A stretch of 64,000 nt of DNA from Phymorhynchus buccinoides (Eukaryota > Mollusca > Gastropoda > Neogastropoda > Raphitomidae): NCBI GenBank assembly GCA_017654935.2, contig CM065704.1, forward strand, positions 26,991,720 through 27,055,719, given 5' to 3'. The number at the start of each line of letters is the position of its first letter. The first letter of the stretch is position 1. The translations under genes and the position numbers were made by a program. Under the pieces are notes generated by a model. That model saw only the letters and a program-made list of their open reading frames with translations, was not told the origin of the DNA and ran no database searches. This document shows, one piece after another, positions 54,819-64,000 of this stretch.

Positions 54819-56144
54819 TACGAGGGGCACTCCATCCATTTTGCAACGTGGATAACTGACAGTGTGCATCCTCCTTCTGGTTAGTCAAAGTGTTAGAAGA
54901 GTTCCTCACTAGAACACATGCACGTGGATATCCTTTCAAACCACACGGCTATGGCATCAGACCAGCTCAACTGAAGTATGTAAAACAATAGTGCCCTCGA
55001 TGAACGCTCAAGCATCTTCAACTTTCTATAATTGTATACCCCTTCACCGGTGCTTCACACGATAGTAAGACAAATAACAAGGGACTAAGTAAAAAAATTA
55101 AATGGGTGGAAGACTGGCTAAGCTCTGCAAAAATCTGTTTTCTTGCAAAATGTCCAAAGTAGCCACAGCAGTGTGGTCACTTGCAATGTCACACTAAAAT
55201 AGGGAGAGAGTAGGTGCCTGTGCTTGGACGGCAAACTCAAAGTGCCTTTGGTTAAATAGATATTTAAGTTTCAATCTACTGTGAGATCTCCTCTCTCTAG
55301 CAGATAAACTGAACATATAACCAGCTTTTCAGAAAAATCTCAAGGCGTTTATTTGTTTGATAATTTTGCTACAATTCTGTTCTCTGCGATATTTTACTGA
55401 CGGAGTTTTACATAGAGCATCCAAACGGATCATTAATGCTCGGTTTTGGGATTATACTGACAGATAAATGTTGCATCATCTTTAAAGAAGTCCCAGATGC
55501 TGGTTAACTTCTTGCCATCTAATTTGATGTATGATTTGGATGCACTATTCAACCCTACCCCTTTTCTGATCTTCAGTAAACTAGTGGGGCAAATAACGGT
55601 TATAGCGCTTCTGTATGCCCAGCTGTTCATATTATATTTTATTCAGGCTTCCTGATGAAAAGTTCAGTATGTTCTTCATCTCATCAGCATTTATCCAGAG
55701 ATCATTTTCGACAAGAGTCTTTACACTGGCTACGGTTGTAACAGTCACAACGGTTATTTGACAACTGTAACGGTCACTTTCTTTTAACGTTCTTCTGCCG
55801 AACTGAAATTCCTTGAGGCATTTGTGAACTTTTGTTTCTAAGAGGGCAAAGTCTAAAAAATAATTTATTGACGCCTGATGCTCGTTTTTGAATGCTTGAG
55901 TATAAGCGTAGAAGATTAATGTCGAAAATCTCAGCATTAAAGAGATTTTCACAGCTTGGGACCAACGTTCACCTTGGCGGACATTTTGCTTTGCTCAACG
56001 GTTATGGACTGGTGCAATATAATGAAAATTTGCGATGTGAGTATTATGATAATGGTCTATCTCATGACACTATGAATTTTTATTTTTATTATGTTGACAG
56101 AATATTCACATTGCAAAATATATGGCCATGGAGTGCCCCTCGTA
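54819..56144 (-). mobile_element. mariner-family DNA transposon with intact ends, dead transposase
   Basis: A 1,322-bp element bounded by TA dinucleotides (54,819-54,820 and 56,143-56,144). The ends are inverted: CGAGGGGCACTCCAT on both sides, continuing imperfectly with TTTTGCAAYGTG. Size, TA target and CGAGGGG start are typical of mariner. The minus strand encodes transposase pieces: FQFGRRTLKESDR and a second helix-turn-helix (VENDLWINADEMKNILNFSS), then after a frame change SYIKLDGKKLTSIWDFFKDD and QYNPKTEH, the region of the first catalytic Asp. Stops and frameshifts interrupt the frame, and the later catalytic part is hard to recognise. It should be immobile unless helped in trans. Confidence 0.85.
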
Positions 56145-56516
56145 CCTTTAAGACACGTTTCTGTCAAATTCAGGCTGCTTCCACCTGGAGAGAACGTTGC
56201 CACAAGTACAGCACCAACTTTTTCTTGCATTCGTATGTGACATAAGGGGAAGATATCATGATGATAATCCTCATACTATCTTAACGTGAATACCGCCCCT
56301 GGTTTCTTGCATATTAGGTGAATACGTTCCCCAAGTCCCCTTAAAACATATGTAGAAGACACTACTATACTATGGCATTCAATATCGATAGGCAAATGGG
56401 TTTATTATTTTGGGGGCTTCGTGCATTGATTTTAAGACAAATCAACTGTCTAATTATACATTTAAGGTAAATAACAACATAAAATGAAAGGTAGCATAGT
56501 ATAAAAATCCAGTCAC

Positions 56517-56842
56517 CTCAAACACCGTAACAAGGAGGTGGAAAGCATAGGGAGGATCGTAAGAGTTAGTCCAATGTTCATGTATTGATCCAGCCATGTG
56601 TACGGCTCGCTTGTTGAGGAGCACCGTCCGGTCTTTGATGAACCCTGAGTTAGAATCCGCAAGAGCATGTGTGGTATATACAGAGAGATATTCATGCTCT
56701 CCCCCAATGGTGATGTACAGGAAGGTTAGCATCAGAATAGAGTTTGAAGGAATGTTGAGGTGATGCTGAAAGTCAATTTGTCTTGAACGTAGCCGAGTTT
56801 GGAATCCCCAGGCTGATATCCATATTAAATGCACATAGACGC
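56517..56842 (-). CDS. predicted CUB-like extracellular exon
   Basis: A 326-nt open stretch with acceptor (cttgtgtttaag) at 56,843 and donor GAG/GTGACT at 56,516. It contains SNSILMLTFLYITIGGEHEY then LSVYTTH, the strand pattern and acidic 'EHEYLSVY' of CUB-like domains. It starts with two bases of a split codon and ends at phase 0. I see no stop. It could belong to the extracellular part of the right-hand receptor gene, 16 kb downstream on the same strand. That link is inference. Confidence 0.45.
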
Positions 56843-57044
56843 CTTAAACACAAGAACATATTCGTCAGTAGATGAAAGGAGAAACAATCAAGCTTTCTGA
56901 ATTGAATTTGTCAATCTTGCAAAAAAGAAATACAGAAGACAGAACGGAAATTATCTATTTTAATTTACAACAGTAAAAACAAATAAAACCTCACAATGAA
57001 TAGAACAACATCAACATCAACAACAACGACATCAAAACAAAGTA

Positions 57045-57320
57045 TCAGTACCTTACTTCTTTTTTCTTTTGCACTGGACGCGCAATAGTGTCATCTGAAG
57101 TATGACCATGATCATTGATGCGTGTGTGTCCTGATTTTTTCCCAAACCTGCGCCTTAGCTGACACACTCCGTCTTCGGAATGCTGGATCAAGTTTTCTGT
57201 TGGGGGCTTCTCCCTTGGCTCAAGACTCATAAGTCCAACCCTGTGAGCACATGATGATTGTTTACTGAGTAGCCCACCCCATGGCTATGGCTTTTGATGC
57301 GGCTCTTGGCCACGTTTGAT
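57045..57320 (-). mobile_element. inverted 5' piece of a LINE related to 47,530-51,505
   Basis: On the minus strand this matches the 5' leader of the LINE at 47,530: SLEPREKPPTENL, then RINDHGHTSDDTI against LELREKPPYRKL and HMNDYGNASDNI, with DNA similarity extending to 'gtgctcacagggttggact'. It points opposite to the related LINE body that starts at about 57,424. Confidence 0.75.
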
Positions 57321-57423
57321 GTATCCGTCATAATCATGACGGAATATGGAGAATTTCGCTAAAATTGTCAGTGGAGACAACAGTGTCACCTTTGACCCAC
57401 ACTGTTCTGCATGGAAAAGGAGC

Positions 57424-59135
57424 CTAGGTATATAACCAGTTGGTCTGGGGCTGTTTATTTATCCAGCCAACCTGTCTCCATTGAGCTTGGAAAACCACGA
57501 GCACACCAGACCTGGCAATGGCTACGGAGGACATCCTGGGATCCTGTGACAGGGCAGTCCAAGAACAGTTAGGACGGAATGACCACCAGCCTGTTCTGCT
57601 GAAACTCATCATGGCAGAACAACCCTCCACAGTTCGCAAAGAGCCCAGCTGGAACTACAAGAAAGCTGACTGGCCCAAATTTGCCGAACTGTCAAAATAA
57701 ACTTTGTCAGGAAATTAACATCGACACTGACAATCTGGACGTCAACACCAATGTCCAGCGAATAACGGAATGCATCCTCAGTGCAGCAAAAAAGAGCATC
57801 CCCAGGGGAAGAGGACAAGATTACAAGCCATACTGGAGCAATCAGTTACAGACCCTCCAAGACCACCTAAACACAGCAAGAGAGGAGGTTGAGAAATCAC
57901 CAGCTCCAAAAAACATCATAGCTTACAACGAAGCGAGAACAGCATTTGATGATGACAAAAACAAGACAATTCAATCCGCCTGGCAAGAGAAGAACTCTTC
58001 ACTCAACATGGAAAAGGACACATGAAAATTGTGGAAGCTGACCAAGTGCTTGAATGACGATCATCAAGTAGCTCCCAGAGCAACCCTCTTCAAAGAAAAC
58101 AGCCAGAGTTTTACAGGGAAAACGGCAGCTTCCCTTATGGCAGGGAAATTCAGAGACGACTGTGCCCTTGATGTCCCCCTGAGAGAAAACAGATGATATA
58201 AGGCAGAAAACTAAAGAGGAGCTGAGGAGCAAATCATCACCAGAAAGCATGACAGCCGCATTTACCGTCCATGAATTCAACAGCTCTATCAAACAACTGA
58301 AGAGCAAGAAAGTCCCTGGCAAAGATGGAATCATCAATGATATGAAATAATCAAACATATTGGCTGCTATGCAAAGAAAAAACTCCTGGATATCTACAAC
58401 CAGTCCTGGAATACGGGGAAATTTCCTAACAGCTGGAAGGAGGCCATCATAACACCAGTTCTGAAGAAATGAAAAGACACGCATGACAAGAACAGCTACT
58501 GCCCCATCAGTCTGCTCAGTTGCCTGGGAAAGGCCATGGGGCGGATAGTAAACAGGCGACTCAAATACCACCTGGAGAAGATTGACCTCTTAAGCCCAAC
58601 TCAGTCAGGCTTCAGCAAAAACAGAAGCACTGAAGACCAAATTATTCTCCTCACCCAGGATATTGAAAATGGCTTCCAGCAGAAAATGAAAACGCTAGCT
58701 GTTTTTGTAGACCTCGCCAAGGCCTTCGATAAAGTCTGGAAAGAAGGCCTCCTCCTGAAGCTCCTCCAGAAAAACGTGTGTGGCAAGATGTACCAGTGGA
58801 TCTACAGCTACCTATTCCAGAGAACAGCCCTAGTCAAACTGGAAGGTCAGACAGTCAAGTGAAGATCAAGGAGGGTGTTCCTTAGGGTGGAGTCATCTCC
58901 CCGACTCTCTTTGTGGTCTTCATTGATGACATAGCTGACAAACTGACTGTGCACACCTCAAAGGCACTCCACGCAGATGACCTAGGTGTGTGGACCAAAG
59001 CAGAGCAACTCAACACCGCCGCCTACGGAATGCAGTGGTCACTGAACAAAATCTCCGACTGGGCTTCCCAGTGGATGGATGAGGTCAACAGAACCAAAAA
59101 CAGAGGCCACCTGCTTCTCACTGTCCCAAAAGAGA
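57424..59135 (+). mobile_element. LINE body (endonuclease end + RT), same family as 47,530-51,505
   Basis: Starts at the last part of the endonuclease (MATEDILGSCDRAVQEQL, NDHQPVLLKL), then the linker and RT: LSPTQSGFSKNRSTEDQ, VFVDLAKAFDKVW, a TAG in the GVPQG motif near 58,884, VISPTLFVVFIDDIADKL and an intact catalytic HADDL. Stops and frameshifts near 57,699, 58,024, 58,190 and 58,860. It is cut at about 59,135 before the RNase H domain by unrelated sequence. Inactive. Confidence 0.82.
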
Positions 59136-59398
59136 GAAATGTATCCTACTTATACTCATCAAAAGAAGCACCGCATACTCGTCGTGTCTGTTGTAGTGTC
59201 TGTATTAGATATGTTTATTATTTTGTACGCTTTTAAAATACATCATTTTAAAGAGCGGCCAGAAGTGTAGCCTCGATTTGAAGTGCGACAATTTTGTCAA
59301 AATGTGCGACAATTTTGGACCGACAGACCGACCGACCGACAGACCGACCGACCAACAAAGTGAGTTATAGGTTTGTGGCTTGAGCCACAAACAAAGGT
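59136..59398. repeat. (GACC)n repeat and hairpin
   Basis: Contains two copies of gtgcgacaattttg, a GACC/GACA repeat (59,319-59,354) and a near-perfect inverted TTTGTGGCTTGAGCCACAAA at about 59,374-59,394. It separates two LINE fragments. Nature unknown. Confidence 0.55.
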
Positions 59399-60905
59399 TT
59401 CGATCACTTGATAGTGGTCGGTGATTTTAATTTCAGAGATATTGATTGGAAGAATGGACATTGTGTGAGTGGGATGGGTAGTGCAAGATTTAGTTTTTTG
59501 GAGACTGTTCGAGATTGTTTCTTTTTCCAGCATGTGACAGAACCAACTAGGGGTAGAGGAGCAGATAAGCCTTCTTTGTTAGATTTGGTCTTAATGGATA
59601 ATAAGGATATTGTGGAAGATGTAATTTTAGATTCTCCCCTTGGGAAAAGTGACCATTCACTGATGTGTATAAACCTGAATTGTGGTGAAAGTCCACTCGC
59701 TGCTAGGCAGCCTAGGAGGTTATATGACAAGGGTCATTATGAGAGGATGAGAGGGCTGTTGGATGTGAATTGGGAGGGGAGGATGGGGGAGTGCGGGGAG
59801 GATATAGATAAAAAATGGGGTTGTTTTTCAGAGTGTTTGAGAGAGGCTGTGGAGGCGTGTGTGCCTCTTAGTAAACCGATAACTCAAAATACTGGGCGTG
59901 AGCAGAACAGAACACCCTTAGATAAAAAAAATATTGAAGAAGATTAAAAGGAAAGACAGACTATGGAATAGATACTCTCTGACGGGTGACATTGACGATA
60001 ACAGGGATTACTGTAGAGCCCGGAACCAGGCTGGGAGCTTGACAAGGAGGACACAGAAAGATCGGGAGAGAAACATGGCAGAAAACATCAAGCAAAACCC
60101 TAAGAAATTCTGGCAGTATGTTAGTAGTAAAACTAAAACTAAACCAGGTATCCCAAATTTGTTAAGGACAGGTACGACTGGAGGCAGTAATTTGACTGCC
60201 GATGGCAAGGAAAAGGCAAATGTACTTGCAGAGTTTTTCTCCTCTGTATTCACTCGTGAACCAGAGGGCGATTGGGAACTACCCAACCCTAAAATACCAG
60301 AGTCGGATTTAACATAGATCTGAGTGAATCAGCAGTTACAAAACTGTTAGATAAGATTAACATTGCAAAGTCACCAGGTCCAGATGGCATGCACCCTAGA
60401 GTGCTTTATGAAACTCGAGATGTAATCAGTAAACCATTAAGTAAAATTTTCCAGTTATCTATGAGCACAGGTAGATTGCCAGGAATCTGGAAGGAAGCAA
60501 GCATAACAGAAATGCATAAGAAGGGTAGCAGGGTAGTGGCAGGAAACTACAGACCCGTAAGCCTTACAAGTACCGTTTGTAAACTGATGGAGACACTTAT
60601 AAGGGATTCTTTGGTTAATTACATGAAAAGTAATAATTACCTTAGTGACAAGCAGTTTGGCTTTATTTCTGGCCGTTCAACAGTGTTTCAGCTCATTAAG
60701 GTGATGGATATCTGGATAGAGGTGGTAGCGTAGATGTGGTGTATTGTGATTTTATGAAGGTGTTTGATATGGTCCCACATAGAAGGCTAACCAAAGTCCT
60801 CAAGTACTATGGCATAGGTGGCCCTGTTTTATAATGGATCACAAACTTTCTAAAAAACATTGTAGGCAAAGGGTAGTGGTCAATGGTTGTGAATCGCTAT
60901 GGCAT
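59399..60905 (+). mobile_element. CR1-like non-LTR retrotransposon fragment
   Basis: Opens within the endonuclease (IVVGDFNFRDIDW, LLDLVL, KSDHSLM), continues through the linker (LWNRYSLTGDIDDNRDYCRA, NPKKFWQYVSSK) and the RT fingers (AKSPGPDGMHPRVLYE, GNYRPVSLTSTVCKLMETLI, KQFGFISGRSTVFQLIKV). Frame changes occur near 59,940 and 60,316 and stops near 60,730. The copy ends before the catalytic YADD box. 5' and 3' truncated, inactive. Confidence 0.8.
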
Positions 60906-60909
60906 GACC

Positions 60910-61016
60910 AACTAGGCCCTTGGCTACTACCTCAGCTCCCCATGAGCCCTTAGCCACTACCTCAGCTCACCATGATCCCTTGGCCATTACCTCAGCTCCT
61001 TGTGAGCCCTTTGCAT

Positions 61017-61094
<78 letters not shown>
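60910..61094. repeat. ~32-bp minisatellite followed by (GA)n
   Basis: Four imperfect units like 'atgagcccttagccactacc tcagctcacc', then GA repeats at 61,018-61,094. Confidence 0.85.
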
Positions 61095-61096
<2 letters not shown>

Positions 61097-61209
61097 TATC
61101 GTATGCTTCTTGTTCATTATGAATTGAAGAGGAGATACATGGGTTTCTTCTCAAACAACAAATAATTCGTGTCTGTTGAAATGGTGAGTTTTCTGCTCTC
61201 TCTGTGTTC

Positions 61210-61213
<4 letters not shown>

Positions 61214-61248
<35 letters not shown>

Positions 61249-61289
61249 ACAGAGACACACACACGCACGCACGCACACGCACACGCACG

Positions 61290-61375
<86 letters not shown>
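61214..61375. repeat. (CA)n microsatellite
   Basis: Long CA array with CACG interruptions. Confidence 0.95.
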
Positions 61376-61377
<2 letters not shown>

Positions 61378-61437
61378 TTCAGTACATTTTCTAATTTCTT
61401 AGCTTATATATAGCAATTGATTGTCTCAAATGGTTAT

Positions 61438-61598
61438 TTCAGTAAATTTGCAAATTTTCTGGACCTCCAAATCAGAAAATTTGCAAATTTCATAAAACTG
61501 TTAGGAAATTTGCAAAATCCCTGAGTGAAACAGGAAATTTGCAAATTCCCTGAGAATCTTAGGAAATTTGCAAATTTCCTGGTTTTGCAAATTTACTG
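61438..61598. mobile_element. small palindromic MITE with repeated ATTTGCAAAT cores
   Basis: Ends CAGTAAATTTGCAAA and TTGCAAATTTACTG are inverted copies. Between them are four more copies of the self-complementary core AATTTGCAAATT (some with one change), about 30-35 bp apart, alternating with 'ccctgag' text. No coding capacity. The superfamily is unclear. Confidence 0.6.
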
Positions 61599-61733
61599 TA
61601 ACATATATATAAAGAACGGAAGTAAAGCAATGGAAGGTAAACAAAATTGAATCACAGTTTTCAGTGTCCATTTCAGCCGTTAATCACCCTCCAAAGTCTC
61701 CAGCACGCGTTCGACCAAACACTCATTCACGTG

Positions 61734-61735
<2 letters not shown>

Positions 61736-61780
<45 letters not shown>
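61736..61780. repeat. (CA)n microsatellite
   Basis: Simple CA tract beside the LINE fragment to its right. Confidence 0.95.
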
Positions 61781-61782
<2 letters not shown>

Positions 61783-61799
61783 TCATACACCAATCTCTT

Positions 61800-62345
61800 C
61801 AGTCTACACTCAACACATGCAGACAGGTCAGCGGCTGGTCCCTGCGTTGTGGAGGCGTACTGCAGTAGGCATGAAGGACTGCCGGAAGCGGTTGGTGCCC
61901 GAGAAGAAACTCCTGATGCGCCCAGCAGCCGACTCCCTCTTCGAGGCACGTTCTTGCAGGTCAGCATGGAGCGGGTGGATAGGGTCCTCCTGGATCCTCC
62001 TCACCTTGGCCTCACCCTCTAGATTAGAAGGGTTACCATCCTTACCAGGCGCCTTGCCACAGGTCATTGGTGTCCTTCTGGACTTCTTCTACTGATTGTG
62101 GATCATCTTGTTCATCGATGGTTGGCTGCTGAGGGATCTGATCTAGTTCAGCCTGTTCAACTGAAGATGGTCTGTTCAGGAGTTGGCTGAAATGTTCCTT
62201 CCACCTGTTGTCGATGCCTGCCTTGTCCTTGACAATGAAGGCCCCATCTGCTGACAGCAAGGGACGAGGCCAGATATTGATGGACCAAAAACAGTCTTGA
62301 TGGAGATGAAAACTGCTTAGAGTTGTTGCTGTGAGCAAGGCCTTG
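61800..62345 (-). mobile_element. internally deleted non-LTR retrotransposon fragment
   Basis: From right to left on the minus strand: the linker/RT entry (PLLSADGAFIVKDKAG, RWKEHFSQLLNRPSSVEQAE, SVEEVQKD), then in a shifted frame CGKAPGKDGNPS (the RT 'GKAPGxDG' motif). It then jumps at once to the far C-terminal region (EDPIHPLHADLQERAS, TNRFRQSFMPTAVRLHN). The RT palm and thumb between these motifs are missing, so it is a deletion derivative. Confidence 0.7.
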
Positions 62346-62379
62346 GATCTCATCAGTTTTCTTATCCTACCACTATCCT

Positions 62380-62490
62380 TGCATCGCTCTGATTCTCTTT
62401 GGGCTGAGGCCTGGTGTGATTTGAACCTCGGTTGTTGTTTTTATGCTGAGCGTATCTTTCTGCCATTCTATGAATGCCCTGTTCTTTTTT
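62380..62490 (-). repeat. possible tRNA-derived SINE head
   Basis: On the minus strand, aatggcagaaagatacg (A-box-like) is followed about 35 bases later by gaggttcaaatcacacc (B-box-like GGTTCAAATC). The spacing suits an internal Pol III promoter, but the A box is weak and no tail was found. Confidence 0.3.
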
Positions 62491-63600
62491 TTAGTTGGTC
62501 ACGTTTGGGAAAGCCAATGTGTATCTATAGTACTAAGATTTTCTTGCTTTAATTTATACAACGATTGATGGATTGTTTCTTGCAGGGTTGGAACAGTGAT
62601 GTTTTACGTGATTGCTATACTTTCTATTATATAATTATTTCGGATTCGTTCCCACCTTCCGTCGTGCAGTTTTTACAAAATTGAGAGCATGGCTATTAGA
62701 AAAGTCCTTGTGCGATTTCGACTAGGTGTGTCTCCTAAAACAAATAACAAATATGGTTATGCTGCATGCTTGATCTCCTGACGCTCTGTATTGCCCTATT
62801 TCTTCCAATGCTTTAGAATCTGAATTTCATTTTGACCTTGTATACGCAATTACGCTTTGCTTTGTGGGACGTTTTCCCCGGTGGAAACTAAAAAATGTTA
62901 CCCGGTACTCTCCTTGGATTATGCTGATAAAAAAATCATAAATTATGTTTATAGGGTCTAATGTCAACAGTTTTGAAAGTGTATGTACTTTTCCCGAGCA
63001 AACAGATAGATACACACACACAGATACACAGGGTAAATTTTATTATAATATATGAATAAATCATAAGGGTCAACGGTGTTGCTCAGAAAACTACAAACTG
63101 AACAGTCTCAAAATGAAACATTAGCTTTAGAGCACTTATTATTTTTAAAAAAGGCATCAAGAAATTATCTTTATAGAGAGGGGGGGGGGATCATTTGGCT
63201 AGCGCCCTTCATCATTACTGAGTCAGTTAATAAGAGGTTGAATAATTTCGTTGTACATCACTGTCCACTCGTTACAACTACAATTCTAAAGGCATTATTA
63301 TTATTACTTTATAAAAGACCCACCCTACGACCCCACTCCCATACAAAAATACGTCCTTGACGCCGTTTTATATAGGCCAAAGGTTTATGCAAAATGAGTG
63401 TTCTTATATTTAATTTTCAGAGCATTCAGTTTGTATTCAGATATATAAACACTGGCTGAATATATTACATCTCCAGTTTTGATTATGCTAAATTTGGTAT
63501 GATCTAATTCGGTTTAATTCAGTTTTATGTGTATAGCATTACATTTTGTGGGAAATATTAATTACAATATATGGCCTACAACTGATTCGACTTCTTTACA
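62491..63600. other. intergenic sequence, no gene seen
   Basis: AT-rich with a short G run at 63,181. No supported exon, RNA or transposon end. Confidence 0.4.
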
Positions 63601-63693
63601 GCTAAATATTCAACATACTACACATAATAATATCATTCCCCCAAACAAATTACCCATATGAAATCCGTTTTCTGTCCTCTTAAGCCAGTTCAC

Positions 63694-63980
63694 GTAAAAG
63701 CCTTTTTTCTTGATGGTCAACTGAATCCCATAAGGGGCCGTGAAGTTTCGTATCACAATGCTGAAATTCAGAAGGCCCGATTTTTCGTAGCCCAGAGCGT
63801 CATAGTGGAAAAAATAAGGAGAAACCCAGTTTTCACAACCATTTCTTTTGTATGATGACTTATAATCAACGCCTATTGTTTCAAAAATTTCAATGTAGTT
63901 TTGCTGCGAGCAGGTTTGGTTTACAAAACGCATTCTTAAATGCGTTCTGCGTTTTACAGTCGACTCAAAGTGACAAACAA
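63694..63980 (-). CDS. predicted CUB-like exon at window edge
   Basis: The open minus-strand frame reads GIVCHFESTVKRRTHLRMRF, then VNQTCSQQNYIEIFET, a pattern of CUB domains (hydrophobic strand, cysteine, then acidic 'YIEIF'), with N-glycosylation at NQT and a later cysteine (RNGCENW). A GTGAAC donor at about 63,693 would end it. The frame otherwise runs on to 63,610. The start may lie outside the window. It could be an upstream exon of the right-hand receptor gene. Confidence 0.4.
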
Positions 63981-64000
63981 TGCCAGCATTCATTGAAAAA

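Noticed and set aside
55433..55630. Resemblance of LDGKKLTSIWDFFKDD to a doublecortin domain
   Set aside because: The flanking text (helix-turn-helix, QYNPKTEH), the 1.3-kb size and the TA-bounded inverted ends show a mariner transposase instead.

Overview
The window looks like nuclear DNA of a marine mollusc, most likely a gastropod. I cannot name the species. The reasons are genes split by GT-AG introns, receptor exons of the Lymnaea GRL101 type (LDL-receptor class A + leucine-rich repeats + seven-helix GPCR), very long (GA)n, (CA)n, (GACA)n and (CAATA)n arrays, and a dense layer of broken transposons. There is no operon structure, rRNA gene, convincing tRNA or CRISPR.

Layout. 1-10.24 kb and 32.4-42.3 kb are two direct copies of one segment. 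Each carries, on the minus strand, the 3' exons of a GRL101-like receptor: an LDLa-like exon, a C-type lectin domain split over two exons, an LDLa exon, and a terminal exon with LDLa, leucine-rich repeats and the 7TM domain. The terminal exon is complete in the right copy (31,726-33,756) and cut by the window edge in the left copy. The left copy is indel-ridden between about 4.2 and 9.4 kb and is followed by a gap of exactly 500 N. It may be a second haplotype or unpolished sequence rather than a true tandem gene.

10.9-17.9 kb is a graveyard of at least four unrelated non-LTR retrotransposon fragments, with one orphan lectin/LDLa exon (12,977-13,320) between them and a piggyBac-type MITE. 18.6-21.2 kb is a tandem repeat of about 150 bp split by a decayed piggyBac transposon. 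24.2-29.8 kb holds a three-exon minus-strand gene for a predicted secreted protein of 271 aa that I do not recognise. 42.7-46.6 kb is a decayed protein-primed family B DNA polymerase of Maverick/Polinton or adintovirus type. 47.5-62.3 kb is mostly retrotransposon: a nearly full-length endonuclease-RT-RNase H LINE, a relative whose 5' part is inverted, three further LINE fragments, and a 1.32-kb mariner with intact ends. CUB-like exons at 56.5-56.8 kb and at the right edge may be the 5' part of the right-hand receptor gene.

How the genes fit together: all host exons found lie on the minus strand. The simplest reading is two neighbouring receptor genes pointing left, each with a large extracellular region, spread over tens of kilobases by transposon insertion. 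Exon joins 40,111/35,830, 35,643/35,251 and 34,636/33,756 are phase-consistent by hand; assignment of the more distant exons is inference.
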